A stretch of 64,000 nucleotides of DNA, taken from assembly GCA_017303395.1 (NCBI GenBank), contig JAFLBN010000001.1, positions 124,001 to 188,000 of the forward strand, given 5' to 3'. The notes below the pieces were generated by a model. It was not told the origin of the DNA, ran no database searches, and was given only the letters and a program-made list of their open reading frames with translations. Below, piece after piece: positions 36,813 to 44,538 of this stretch. The DNA comes from Chitinophagales bacterium (GTDB taxonomy: Bacteria; Bacteroidota; Bacteroidia; Chitinophagales; Chitinophagaceae). Both the position numbers and the translations under genes were made by a program. Each line of letters starts with the position of its first letter. Within the stretch, counting starts at the first letter, position 1.

Positions 36813-38201
36813 TTACTTCAGCAATGCAACTACTGCATCAATATCCAGTAATTGCTGTTCACCTGTCAAGAAGTTTTTGACGCTCACTTTGTTTTGCGCA
36901 CGCTCATCATCACCAGGTAACAATACATAAGCTATACCGCGCTTGTTGGCATATTTCATCTGCTTATCAAACTTGGCAGACTCAGGATATATCTCTGCAG
37001 CTATGTTGTTTGCACGCAACTGTTTCAGCAATTGCAATGCATATGCTTCATTTTCACCACCAAAGTTGGCAATCATTACATTGGCGCCCGTAGCTAATGT
37101 CTGTGGGAATAGATTCAGCTCTTCCATCACATCGTATATCCTATCTATACCGAAAGACACACCCACACCAGAAAGGTTTTTCAAACCGAACAAACCAGTA
37201 AGATCATCGTATCGGCCACCACCACCTATGCTGCCCATCTTCACAGCACGGCATACAACCTCTACAATAACACCTGTATAATAATTAAGACCGCGTGCAA
37301 GGCTGATATCTACTTCAATCCCAGCATCCCAACCCTGATTCTTTATTTGTTGGTGGTATGCAAGCGTTTGTCTTAACTCTCTGATGCCTTCCAATCCCGT
37401 AGCACTGTTCGCCATGATAGCACTCAATGCTTCCAGTTTTTCATCATTGCTGCCTTGTACATTTATTACCTTTTCTATCTGTGCAATGCCTGCATCTGCT
37501 ATGCCTCTTTCTTTCAGTTCTTTAACTACACCATCCCAGCCTATTTTATCCAGCTTATCCAGTGCAATGGTTATTTCCATCATCAGCTCTGGTGTGCCAC
37601 ATATTTCTGCAAGGCCAGCCAATAGTTTACGACTATTTATTTTAATAGCTACCTGTGGCAGACCAAATTGCTGAAATGCACTTTGGTAAATACACAATAG
37701 TTCAGCTTCATTTATCAATGAAGTACTGCCCACCACATCGGCATCGCATTGCCAGAATTCGCGATAGCGTCCTTTCTGCGGACGATCGGCACGCCACACA
37801 GGCTGCATTTGATAGCGGCGGAATGGGAATGCCAGTTCGTTCTGGTTCATGACAACATAGCGGGCAAACGGAATGGTAAGATCATAACGTAGTGCACGCT
37901 CTGTAACTACGGGCGATGAAACAGGCTTATCCAACAATCTTGCCCACTCTGTATTGAGTTTTTCTTTATCTGCATCTTTCTTTTCGTGCAGGCCATTGTT
38001 CAGAATTTTGAATATCAACCTATCGCCCTCTTCGCCATATTTACCTGTCAGCGTTACGAGGTTTTCCATTGCAGGTGTTTCCAGTGGTTGAAAACCATAC
38101 AATTCAAAAATGCTCCTGAGGGTGCTGAATATATATTGGCGCTTGCGTACTTCTGCAGGCGAAAAATCTCTTGTTCCTTGTGGTATCGATGGTTTCGACA
38201 T
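36813..38201 (-). CDS. hisS: Histidyl-tRNA synthetase
   Basis: Class II synthetase. Motif 1 region IPQGTRDFSPAEVRKRQYIF, motif 2 RYQMQPVWRADRPQKGRYREFWQCDADVVG (shown in part by these residues), the His-specific LARGLNYYTGVIVE and motif 3 GVGVSFGIDRIYDVM are all present. The C-terminal anticodon domain ends in KVSVKNFLTGEQQLLD. It lies 8 bp downstream of a low-molecular-weight phosphatase gene on the same strand. Confidence 0.96.
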   Translation of the reverse strand: MSKPSIPQGTRDFSPAEVRKRQYIFSTLRSIFELYGFQPLETPAMENLVTLTGKYGEEGDRLIFKILNNGLHEKKDADKEKLNTEWARLLDKPVSSPVVTERALRYDLTIPFARYVVMNQNELAFPFRRYQMQPVWRADRPQKGRYREFWQCDADVVGSTSLINEAELLCIYQSAFQQFGLPQVAIKINSRKLLAGLAEICGTPELMMEITIALDKLDKIGWDGVVKELKERGIADAGIAQIEKVINVQGSNDEKLEALSAIMANSATGLEGIRELRQTLAYHQQIKNQGWDAGIEVDISLARGLNYYTGVIVEVVCRAVKMGSIGGGGRYDDLTGLFGLKNLSGVGVSFGIDRIYDVMEELNLFPQTLATGANVMIANFGGENEAYALQLLKQLRANNIAAEIYPESAKFDKQMKYANKRGIAYVLLPGDDERAQNKVSVKNFLTGEQQLLDIDAVVALLK

Positions 38202-38209
38202 AATTCTTT

Positions 38210-38665
38210 TTACTTATACTTTTCAATAATAGCATTGCAGGTTTGGTCTATCAACTCATATACGGGCAAATATCCATCCTCGTTGCCGTACCATGGGTCG
38301 GGTACTGATTGATTACTGCCAGGATGCAACTCATTTACAAATAGCATCACCTTACCCATATCTGCACCATGACCACCTATTTCTGCAATTTCGTTATATA
38401 CATCCTTTGCCATAGCATATATCTTGTCAAAGCTGTCAAAGTCTTTTTTTGTAAACCTGCGTGCTCTTTGGGCAGATATATCAATACCATGCTCCAGACA
38501 TACTTTTTGCGAATATCTATGAGGCGCCTCGCCCACATGATAAGATTCTGTTCCCGCTGAATCTACCTGCCAATCAAGCCCTTGCTGCTCTATCTTGTTC
38601 CGCATCAAACCCTCGGCTATCGGCGACCTGCAGATATTACCAAGGCATACCATTAATATACGCAT
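38210..38665 (-). CDS. Low-molecular-weight protein tyrosine phosphatase
   Basis: Small phosphatase of 151 aa. The P-loop CLGNICRSP near the N-terminus (Cys7, Cys12, Arg13) and the general acid loop VPDPWYG are intact. Substrates are often autophosphorylating tyrosine kinases of polysaccharide export, none of which is nearby. It immediately precedes hisS. Confidence 0.93.
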   Translation of the reverse strand: MRILMVCLGNICRSPIAEGLMRNKIEQQGLDWQVDSAGTESYHVGEAPHRYSQKVCLEHGIDISAQRARRFTKKDFDSFDKIYAMAKDVYNEIAEIGGHGADMGKVMLFVNELHPGSNQSVPDPWYGNEDGYLPVYELIDQTCNAIIEKYK

Positions 38666-38768
38666 ACTGCTAAAGTGTGCAAAAATACCGTATTTAAGGG
38701 CTTTTTCAAGGGATTTGTTAATCGGCTGTTAAGCGGTTGCAAAGCCGGGGTTAACAAGGCTCGATTTT

Positions 38769-38800
38769 TTGGCAATAGGCCCTTTCCCGTTGCATCTTTG
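38769..38800 (+). promoter_or_regulatory. Promoter of the secreted protein gene
   Basis: TTG at 38769-38771 and CATCTTTG at 38793-38800 are spaced 21 bp. They are followed by an A/C-rich leader of about 55 nt free of stable structure. Confidence 0.5.
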
Positions 38801-38860
38801 TATCACAATAACAAACAAACACAAACATTAATCAAATAATTCAAACAAAACACATTTAAA

Positions 38861-39409
38861 ATGAAAAAAGTAATCGCAATCATCGCACTGGCAGTAACAG
38901 GTTTCGCAGCAAAAGCACAAGTTGCTTCTACTGCTACTCAAACAGTTAATCTGAACCTGAGCAACGCAATCGAACTAACTTTCACAGGATCAGGAACTGC
39001 TACCGGTGTAGCGGTTAACCTGGCTTTCAACACAGTTAACGACTATGCAAACGGTGTTAGCTCTTCTAACCAGGAATTGAAAGTACGCTCTAACAAAAAA
39101 TTCGGCGTAACTGTAAAAACTAACAATGCTAACTTCTCATATACAGGTACAACAACTCCTGCTCCTGTAATGCCTGTAGCCGGTGTTCTTGACCTGCGTG
39201 TTCCTGCAAACGCAACCGGTGGTGCTATCGCTTCTCCGTTTAGCGCATCTAGCTATGCTGACCTGAGTGCAACTGCACAAAACCTGTTGACAAACTGTAA
39301 CAACGGTGGCAACCAAACATTCAGCATCCAGTACAATGCTACACCTGGTTTCGCTTACCCTGCAGGTACTTACACTGTAGATGTAGTTTATACAGCTACG
39401 CAACTGTAA
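38861..39409 (+). CDS. Secreted low-complexity beta-sandwich protein
   Basis: Exported protein of 182 aa: a signal peptide MKKVIAIIALAVTGFAAKAQ, then Thr/Ser/Ala/Asn-rich strands (TQTVNLNLSNAIELTFTGSG, ELKVRSNKKFGVTVKTNNANF, QTFSIQYNATPGFAYPAGTY) ending in TVDVVYTATQL. The closing strand and overall layout resemble pilin-like or spore-coat-U/DUF4402-type modules, but no firm family can be named. It has an unstructured leader, only one Cys and biased codons, suggesting an abundant surface protein. A terminator follows. Confidence 0.7.
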   Translation: MKKVIAIIALAVTGFAAKAQVASTATQTVNLNLSNAIELTFTGSGTATGVAVNLAFNTVNDYANGVSSSNQELKVRSNKKFGVTVKTNNANFSYTGTTTPAPVMPVAGVLDLRVPANATGGAIASPFSASSYADLSATAQNLLTNCNNGGNQTFSIQYNATPGFAYPAGTYTVDVVYTATQL

Positions 39410-39441
39410 TCTGATAATTGGTTAGACAATATAATATATAC

Positions 39442-39467
39442 AAAAGCCCCACTGATGCGGGGCTTTT
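39442..39467. terminator. Bidirectional terminator after the secreted protein gene
   Basis: Stem aaaagcccc, loop actgatg, then ggggctttt. Confidence 0.85.
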
Positions 39468-39472
39468 ACTAT

Positions 39473-40186
39473 TTACATAAGCAGTAACATAACTGCACTC
39501 ATAACGACCATCAATAAATCTTCAAACAAAGTAACCTTGCTTAGTGGTAGCTTTATAACCGTACCGAGACATGCACATTGAAATGGTGTTTTCTTCAGCA
39601 GACTATTTACTACCCCAATAGTACTTACAGCCATAACAACTAATGCTACGATATTAGTAGCGTATGGTTCAAAGCCTGTAATAATGGCAACACCTAATGC
39701 CAGTTCTATAAACGGATAGACAAATCCATATGCAGGTATTGCTTTGGCAACTACATCATAGGTTCTGTACCCTTCTGCAAATGCTTTCAGGCTCATCATC
39801 TTGAAGAATGAGAACACGATAAAGAACCCTGCCATAAAATGCTGCATCCATTGCATAAGGCTGAAAGAGCCGCTTGCAAACTGAACAAGCAGTGTAATAC
39901 CTGCTATGTATCCGAATATCAAAAAAATAGGAAAATAGGATACATTGTCGTCTGTCGTTTTCATTTCTGTGCTGCCTGCTGCTTCTGTTATTGCATACTT
40001 GCCGTCAAAACTAATTGCTGCTTGTAATGTACTCAGCGGGATGTGCTTCTGCATAGTAATGGTAGCCTGTGGTGCATCTCGTTGCACATCAGCCTGCAGT
40101 ACATCTCCCAGTTTCAGAATAGCTGATTTCACCTTTGCAACACAGCTGTTGCACGTCATTCCTGTAATATTGTATGTGTGTGTCAT
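39473..40186 (-). CDS. HMA-domain plus MauE/DoxX-like membrane protein
   Basis: Fusion of an N-terminal heavy-metal-associated domain (about 1-70, metal site MTCNSC) with a four-helix MauE/DoxX-type membrane unit. The helices include YFPIFLIFGYIAGITLLVQF, HFMAGFFIVFSFFKMM and YPFIELALGVAIIT. A conserved CACLG motif is present near the third segment. MauE relatives act with thiol-disulfide exchange, so a metal-thiol redox job at the membrane is likely. It is preceded by an AraC regulator and a -7 TAGCTTTG at 40206-40213. Confidence 0.85.
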   Translation of the reverse strand: MTHTYNITGMTCNSCVAKVKSAILKLGDVLQADVQRDAPQATITMQKHIPLSTLQAAISFDGKYAITEAAGSTEMKTTDDNVSYFPIFLIFGYIAGITLLVQFASGSFSLMQWMQHFMAGFFIVFSFFKMMSLKAFAEGYRTYDVVAKAIPAYGFVYPFIELALGVAIITGFEPYATNIVALVVMAVSTIGVVNSLLKKTPFQCACLGTVIKLPLSKVTLFEDLLMVVMSAVMLLLM

Positions 40187-40205
40187 ATCGGGTAATATTA
40201 TACTG

Positions 40206-40262
40206 CAAAGCTACCTACAGCATTACCAGACTATGTTATAAGACTATGGATATGTTTTATAA
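40206..40262 (-). promoter_or_regulatory. -7 element and candidate AraC operator of the HMA-MauE gene
   Basis: The -7 box TAGCTTTG (minus strand 40213-40206) has, upstream, direct repeats tatgttataa at 40232-40241 and tatgttttataa at 40251-40262. A second overlapping pair, agactatg, is at 40228-40235 and 40241-40248. Paired direct repeats next to the -35 zone suit an AraC-type activator, such as the one encoded just upstream. Confidence 0.5.
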
Positions 40263-40264
40263 AA

Positions 40265-40843
40265 TTATGCAGTATGCCCACCAATATTATCCAATGGCTT
40301 ACGTTCTCTTTTACTGCTATTTTTAAACACAGTGGGTGTCATCCCCGTTACTTTTTTGAATTGTGCAGACAAATGTGCCACACTGCTATACCCCATCTGG
40401 TAGGAAACTTCACTTAAAGAAAGTTCATCGTACACAAGCAACTCTTTTACACGTTCTATCTTCTGGTTGATGATGTACTGCTCTATCGTAATACCCTCCA
40501 CTTCAGAAAAAAGTTTGCTGAGGTACGAATAATCATGCTGTAGTTTTGTGGAGAGATAGTCGCTGTATTTTATGGCTATAGGCTCGCTTGTATGATGGAT
40601 AATATCAATCACAGCCGTTTTAACACCTTCAATCACCTTACTCTTCTTATCATCAATTATTTCAAAACCAACGGCTTCCAAAGCAGCTTGCAGGTTTTTC
40701 AACACTTCTTTAGACAACTTCTTTTCTGCAATCTCCACCTCTCCCAAATCGGTATGCAATACTTGCAAACCAGCTTTGTGCAAAATATCTGCAACAGCCA
40801 TCTTACACCTGTTGCAAACCATATTTCTGATATACAAACGCAT
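40265..40843 (-). CDS. AraC-family regulator with an HMA-like CxxC sensor domain
   Basis: The C-terminal third is a clear AraC double-HTH domain (LSLSEVSYQMGYSSVAHLSAQFKKVTGMTPTVF). The N-terminal 70 residues look like a small ferredoxin-like HMA fold: MVCNRCKMAV with a CxxC, then VLHTDLGEVEI and LQAALEAVGFEI. The downstream gene has an HMA domain as well, so the regulator probably senses a soft metal and controls it. Length 192 aa. Metal identity is not shown. Confidence 0.85.
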   Translation of the reverse strand: MRLYIRNMVCNRCKMAVADILHKAGLQVLHTDLGEVEIAEKKLSKEVLKNLQAALEAVGFEIIDDKKSKVIEGVKTAVIDIIHHTSEPIAIKYSDYLSTKLQHDYSYLSKLFSEVEGITIEQYIINQKIERVKELLVYDELSLSEVSYQMGYSSVAHLSAQFKKVTGMTPTVFKNSSKRERKPLDNIGGHTA

Positions 40844-40876
40844 GATGCAAAGGTAAGCCTTGCATCATTCAGTAGT

Positions 40877-41515
40877 TTATCCGTATTTAATCACGATGGC
40901 TTCTACCGTGTCAACCATATTCTCACACTTTTCAAGAAGTACTTGTAGTATATCGTAGTGTTCCATCCATTTTATAATATCTACTACTTCTGTATGGCTA
41001 GGGAAAAGCCCTGTAATAGCGGCATCAATACGATTATCGCAAGTGTTGATAATCTTTCTCATTTCTAGGCAGGTAGTTTCTAATTTAGGCAGCGAACGCT
41101 TGTTGCTGAGTGCTTTTATTGCATCGCCTAGAAGACCAATCAGGCGTTTATACTCACCTGCCACATATTGTGTTGTATTTCCCGGTGTAGTTAATCCGTA
41201 ATTATTCAGTTGGCGTACGGTGCCGTAAGTGAGGTCTGCAATATCATCCAGTCCCGAAGCCAGCAGATGTATATCTTCTCTGTCGAAAGGTGTGATAAAA
41301 TTCCTACCCAGTTCATGAAACAGCTTGCGGGTACAAAGGTCTATTGCCTTTTCCAGTTCATCTAGTCTTGCTAGGTTTGTCTGCATGATGCCATTGCCTG
41401 CACATATTGTTTCATAAAACAGCTTACTCATTATCTGCAGATTATCTGCCACCTCATCAAAAAGCCTGTAGAACTTTTGCCCATCCGGCATAAACAACTT
41501 TTTCAACGTCGCCAT
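40877..41515 (-). CDS. DUF47/PhoU-like phosphate-transport accessory protein
   Basis: Helical protein of the DUF47 family, PhoU-like regulators usually encoded beside PiT-type phosphate transporters. Family features: FYRLFDEVADNLQIMSKLFYE, DELEKAIDLCTRKLFHELGRNFITPFDREDIHLLASGLDDIADL and WMEHYDILQVLLEKCENMVDTVEAIVIKYG (in part). No PiT gene adjoins, which is unusual. Upstream sits a TACTTTTG -7 box (41533-41540) and a three-unit Pho-box-like array. Confidence 0.88.
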   Translation of the reverse strand: MATLKKLFMPDGQKFYRLFDEVADNLQIMSKLFYETICAGNGIMQTNLARLDELEKAIDLCTRKLFHELGRNFITPFDREDIHLLASGLDDIADLTYGTVRQLNNYGLTTPGNTTQYVAGEYKRLIGLLGDAIKALSNKRSLPKLETTCLEMRKIINTCDNRIDAAITGLFPSHTEVVDIIKWMEHYDILQVLLEKCENMVDTVEAIVIKYG

Positions 41516-41532
41516 AATCCCTTGTTTGTCAA

Positions 41533-41540
41533 CAAAAGTA
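41533..41540 (-). promoter_or_regulatory. -7 element (TACTTTTG) of the DUF47 gene
   Basis: Exact TAnnTTTG match on the minus strand, 17 bp before the ATG. Confidence 0.55.
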
Positions 41541-41577
41541 TTGTGATTGAAAACCTTTGTAAATAGCTGTGCAGTGA

Positions 41578-41610
41578 CTTAATATTAACTTAATACTGTC
41601 TTAACATTAA
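41578..41610. promoter_or_regulatory. Pho-box-like three-unit 11-bp repeat near the DUF47 gene
   Basis: On the plus strand the units are CTTAATATTAA, CTTAATACTGT and CTTAACATTAA, in exact register. The core matches the arrays of the TonB and lipoprotein genes, but the orientation is opposite to the DUF47 gene and the distance to its -7 element is about 38 bp. Confidence 0.45.
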
Positions 41611-41615
41611 ACAAA

Positions 41616-41640
41616 AAAGCCTGCAAAATTTGCAGGCTTT
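41616..41640 (-). terminator. Terminator of the sulfur operon
   Basis: Stem aaagcctgcaa, loop aat, ttgcaggcttt, with a T-rich tail on the minus strand. Confidence 0.85.
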
Positions 41641-41661
41641 CAGAACGTTCTCTCTTAATAT

Positions 41662-42399
41662 TTACTTAATACTTTTCAACTTTGCCATCATGTCCTCACG
41701 GCTTACAAAACCTACATTGTTCCAAACCAGTTGCTTGTTTTTGTAGATAAACACCGTTGGCAATGCATCTACCTTCATGTTTGTAGCAAGTGTAGGATTG
41801 GCATCTGCATCTATGCGCACTACAGATACTGTAGCAGCCATATCTTTTGAAATTTCTGCCAGGTATGGCTCCATTTTTTTACAAGGTCCGCACCATGTAG
41901 CATAAAAATCTACCAATACTATTTTATCAGTATTCAGCAATGCTTCAAAGTCTTGCGCTGTCATACCTTTGGTACCACCCTGTGCAGTAGCAGCACCACC
42001 TTCTTCAGGCAGTCCTTCAGACCTCCATTTTATCATACCCCCCTTCATCTCGTACACCTGCTTGAAGCCCATACTACGCATAGCTGCTGCTGCAGAACCA
42101 CTACGACCACCTGAAAGGCAATACACAAACACCGGCTTTGATTTGTCCATATTTGCTACTTCCGCATCAAAGTTACCACCATTCCAATCTATATTCAATG
42201 CACCTGCAAGGTGACCCTCTGCATATTCTCCGGGAGTACGTACATCCAGCAACACTTTGTCGGCTGTAGCTTCAAGTTTCTGTTTAAACTCTGCAACTTT
42301 CAATTCGTTGTTGGCAGATGCCTGCTGGCAAGATGTAGCCGTAAGTATAGCAACTACTGCCAGTAGTAATGCGAATGGCTTGAATATCGACTTCTTCAT
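41662..42399 (-). CDS. Rhodanese-thioredoxin fusion lipoprotein
   Basis: Exported lipoprotein (lipobox TATSC, Cys24). The rhodanese domain (about 32-130) has the CLSGGRS active loop with Cys94 and a VFVYC strand. A thioredoxin domain (about 145-245) has WCGPC at Cys170/Cys173 and the cis-Pro loop ALPTVFIY. The two domains could pass sulfane sulfur from a persulfide to a dithiol and so release sulfide. Last gene of the minus-strand sulfur operon, 3 bp after OsmC. Confidence 0.92.
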   Translation of the reverse strand: MKKSIFKPFALLLAVVAILTATSCQQASANNELKVAEFKQKLEATADKVLLDVRTPGEYAEGHLAGALNIDWNGGNFDAEVANMDKSKPVFVYCLSGGRSGSAAAAMRSMGFKQVYEMKGGMIKWRSEGLPEEGGAATAQGGTKGMTAQDFEALLNTDKIVLVDFYATWCGPCKKMEPYLAEISKDMAATVSVVRIDADANPTLATNMKVDALPTVFIYKNKQLVWNNVGFVSREDMMAKLKSIK

Positions 42400-42402
42400 A
42401 CG

Positions 42403-42852
42403 TTAAGATACTGTTGATGCAACTTTGATTTCGGGTGTAAAGATAATCTTTGATTTGATGGAATTTGAAATAAGGCACGCAGCTTCCGACTTTTGCAATA
42501 CACGTATTGCTTTCTCACGGTCTTCTTCATTTGCTATCACCAATATTGGGTTTAGCTCTACCTCGCTAATCATGTATTTACCATCCACTACTTCCAGTTT
42601 ACCAACTCCGGTCGATTCAAATTGCTCGTAAGACAGTTTTGAATTTTCGGCTATTGCCAGAAAGGTGGTCATCAGACAACTGTTTACCGCTGCTACCAGC
42701 AGGTGCTCTGGCGACCACTTATTAGGTATGCCTTTTGCAAATTGTGGCGGTGTTACAACCTCCAATGTATTATCAAAATCCGGTGAGCTCATAACGCCCA
42801 ACCTGTCTGCCTGCCATTTTACGGCAACTTCATAAAAATGTGCTTCACTCAT
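42403..42852 (-). CDS. OsmC/Ohr-family peroxiredoxin
   Basis: OsmC-fold protein with the Cys pair at about 59 (AAVNSCLMTTF) and 126 (AACLISNSI), which together form the thiol site used against organic hydroperoxides or persulfides. The family core KWSPEHLLVAAVNSC and the preceding P.F.GG-type turn are present. In a cluster with rhodaneses and a persulfide dioxygenase, a persulfide or sulfane-sulfur role is likely. It sits between thioredoxin and the rhodanese-thioredoxin fusion. Confidence 0.92.
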   Translation of the reverse strand: MSEAHFYEVAVKWQADRLGVMSSPDFDNTLEVVTPPQFAKGIPNKWSPEHLLVAAVNSCLMTTFLAIAENSKLSYEQFESTGVGKLEVVDGKYMISEVELNPILVIANEEDREKAIRVLQKSEAACLISNSIKSKIIFTPEIKVASTVS

Positions 42853-42860
42853 ACAATCTG

Positions 42861-43160
42861 TTATTGATACTGTTCTATTATCTGCCTAAGTTTATTAGCG
42901 GGCAATACGCCGCTTTGCCTCCATTTTACCTCTCCGTTCTTAAATAGTATCAGTGTAGGCACGCCAGATATATTGTATGCGGCGGCGGCCTGTGGGTTTT
43001 TATCTACATCTATCTTTATGATAGTTGCAGCTTCGCCTATGCCTTGTTTGAGTTCCTGCAATATGGGAGCCATCATTTTACAAGGTCCGCACCACTCTGC
43101 CGAAAAATCGACCAGTACCGGCTTGTCTGAATTGATGAGCTCTGAAAATTTTGTTGACAT
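42861..43160 (-). CDS. Thioredoxin
   Basis: Cytoplasmic thioredoxin of 99 aa, WCGPC at Cys24/Cys27, cis-Pro in [11 protein letters not shown]. It lacks a few N-terminal residues compared with TrxA but has the whole fold. It is in the sulfur operon with 8-bp gaps on either side, so it is probably the reductant for the rhodanese, OsmC or persulfide steps. Confidence 0.93.
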   Translation of the reverse strand: MSTKFSELINSDKPVLVDFSAEWCGPCKMMAPILQELKQGIGEAATIIKIDVDKNPQAAAAYNISGVPTLILFKNGEVKWRQSGVLPANKLRQIIEQYQ

Positions 43161-43167
43161 GGTTTAT

Positions 43168-43425
43168 TTATTTTACTTCTTCAAATTGAATATCCTCTGT
43201 TTTCCCTTTTGCTACAGCGTTTCTATCGTATGTAGGTGCGCAACTTTCGCCACAGCATCCTGTATTGGTTACACCCTGATAGAGAAAGAAGGCTGACATC
43301 ATACCTACCAGATAATCCTTCATCATAACTGCCTGCACTGCAAACACTACGCCAAATACCAGCCTCAGTATGCGCATGAAATGCCAACCACCAGACAGTT
43401 TTTGTTTCAGATAGCCTATTATCAT
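43168..43425 (-). CDS. Small YgaP-like membrane protein with a CCxxxC tail
   Basis: An 85-aa membrane protein with two helices (FMRILRLVFGVVFAVQAVMM; MMSAFFLYQGVTNTG) followed by GCCGESC. The layout resembles the DUF2892 membrane part of YgaP, which works with rhodanese domains. I chose ATG 43425, whose ATGA overlap with the rhodanese stop indicates translational coupling, over the longer start 43452. The three clustered Cys could carry sulfane sulfur. Confidence 0.75.
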   Translation of the reverse strand: MIIGYLKQKLSGGWHFMRILRLVFGVVFAVQAVMMKDYLVGMMSAFFLYQGVTNTGCCGESCAPTYDRNAVAKGKTEDIQFEEVK

Positions 43426-43733
43426 GCTTTGTATTTTCTCAGGTTCATCCAACTACCACCATTATGTACCTCTGCAAAACCGCTCGCTTTCAGCATGCCA
43501 CGGGCAGATGCACTACGCATGCCTGATGCACAACAAGTGATGATTACCTTATCTTTTTTCAGTGTAGCCATTTTAGACTTCAACTGATCTACCGGTATGT
43601 TGATAGAGCCTTTTATGTGGCCACCTGCATACTCGCCGGGAGTACGCACATCCAGTATCACAGCACCGTCATTTATCAACTGACCTAAATCTACTTTTGG
43701 ACCAAAACCGAATAATTTACTTAGAAAACCCAT
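43422..43733 (-). CDS. Single-domain rhodanese (copy 1)
   Basis: A 103-aa rhodanese with an N-terminal hydrophobic stretch (MGFLSKLFGFG), the fold core AVILDVRTPGEYAGGHIKGSINIPV and the active loop CCASGMRSASA (Cys67/68). Closely related to the neighbouring 90-aa copy. Its stop overlaps the next gene by 4 nt. It probably moves sulfane sulfur to or from partner thiols. Confidence 0.92.
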   Translation of the reverse strand: MGFLSKLFGFGPKVDLGQLINDGAVILDVRTPGEYAGGHIKGSINIPVDQLKSKMATLKKDKVIITCCASGMRSASARGMLKASGFAEVHNGGSWMNLRKYKA

Positions 43734-43740
43734 TCTATAA

Positions 43741-44013
43741 TTACATTAAGTTGTTTACAATCTGATACTGAACACTCGTCCACGGACCGCCATCTGATAC
43801 ATTGCTAATACCTTGCTGCATCAATATCTGACGAGCCATGCTGCTACGCATACCCGATGCACAACACAATACGATATCACCGTCTATTGCCTTCAGCTTA
43901 TCTACATTAGCCGGCAGTTCGTTCAACGGAATGTTCAGAGAATCTACTACGTGACCGCTTGCATATTCTTCACGGCTACGTACATCTACTACAGTCATTT
44001 TTTTAGCTGACAT
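43741..44013 (-). CDS. Single-domain rhodanese (copy 2)
   Basis: A 90-aa rhodanese: MTVVDVRSREEYASGHVVDSLNIPL and CCASGMRSSMA (Cys50/51). It lacks the N-terminal extension of copy 1 but shares its double-Cys active loop, so the two are tandem paralogues. Five base pairs separate it from the DUF6132 gene. Confidence 0.92.
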   Translation of the reverse strand: MSAKKMTVVDVRSREEYASGHVVDSLNIPLNELPANVDKLKAIDGDIVLCCASGMRSSMARQILMQQGISNVSDGGPWTSVQYQIVNNLM

Positions 44014-44018
44014 AATTA

Positions 44019-44231
44019 TTATCCTTTTTTATTGATTTTTTTCTCTTGTGCAAATATGCTAAAGAATAAGCCCCCCATCACTGCACCATAAACACTGCTA
44101 TTCAGCGGTTTGGATGTTATCATACACGTACCGCTTGCGCAACCAACGAAATACCAATACGCGAACCCACCAATAGCGCCCAACACTACACCTATTATCA
44201 CCAGCTTATTCTTTAGCAAAAGTTGTTTCAT
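44019..44231 (-). CDS. DUF6132 membrane protein
   Basis: A 70-aa protein with a helix (LVIIGVVLGAIGGFAYWYFVG), the Cys motif CASGTCMI, then a second helix (VYGAVMGGLFFSIFA) and a basic tail. DUF6132 proteins in Bacteroidota often sit near rhodanese genes. The CxxxxC pair may handle sulfur; function is not established. Confidence 0.8.
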   Translation of the reverse strand: MKQLLLKNKLVIIGVVLGAIGGFAYWYFVGCASGTCMITSKPLNSSVYGAVMGGLFFSIFAQEKKINKKG

Positions 44232-44269
44232 TTATTTGTTTTGTTTAGTAAACACAGGCAATTACTATA

Positions 44270-44473
44270 CTAAGCATCTTTCTTTGTACGCATACCGAAG
44301 ATGGTATATAGCGGACAAAAACCAATGAGGCTAGTAAGCAAAAACACTACAGCGACAATTGTCAGTACCAATCCGAGAGTACCGGGAACTGTACCTGTGA
44401 AATACAGTGCGGCAAAGATGACAGCTATTATCACCCTGATAATTCTGTCTGCTGAACTCATGTTTACTTTCAT
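44270..44473 (-). CDS. DUF2892/YgaP-like small membrane protein
   Basis: A 67-aa protein with two helices (IIRVIIAVIFAALYFTG; GLVLTIVAVVFLLTSLIG) and the hallmark FCPLYTIFG. YgaP homologues carry this pair with a rhodanese domain. An alternative start at 44461 (MSSADRI) fits the family equally well. First gene of the minus-strand sulfur operon; a promoter and half operator lie at 44494-44538. Confidence 0.82.
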   Translation of the reverse strand: MKVNMSSADRIIRVIIAVIFAALYFTGTVPGTLGLVLTIVAVVFLLTSLIGFCPLYTIFGMRTKKDA

Positions 44474-44493
44474 AATTGATTGATTTTATAACA

Positions 44494-44538
44494 CAAATGT
44501 CAGCAAGTATCAGTGGCAATACAGCTACTAATGTTACA
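44494..44538 (-). promoter_or_regulatory. Crp/Fnr-like operator (one strong half) and -7 box for the sulfur operon
   Basis: On the minus strand TGTAA at 44538-44534, then N6, then a degenerate half TAGCT (44527-44523). The -7-like GACATTTG begins at 44501. Centre to -7 start is 29.5 bp, as in the two plus-strand units of the cluster. The site overlaps the crp stop codon. Confidence 0.55.
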
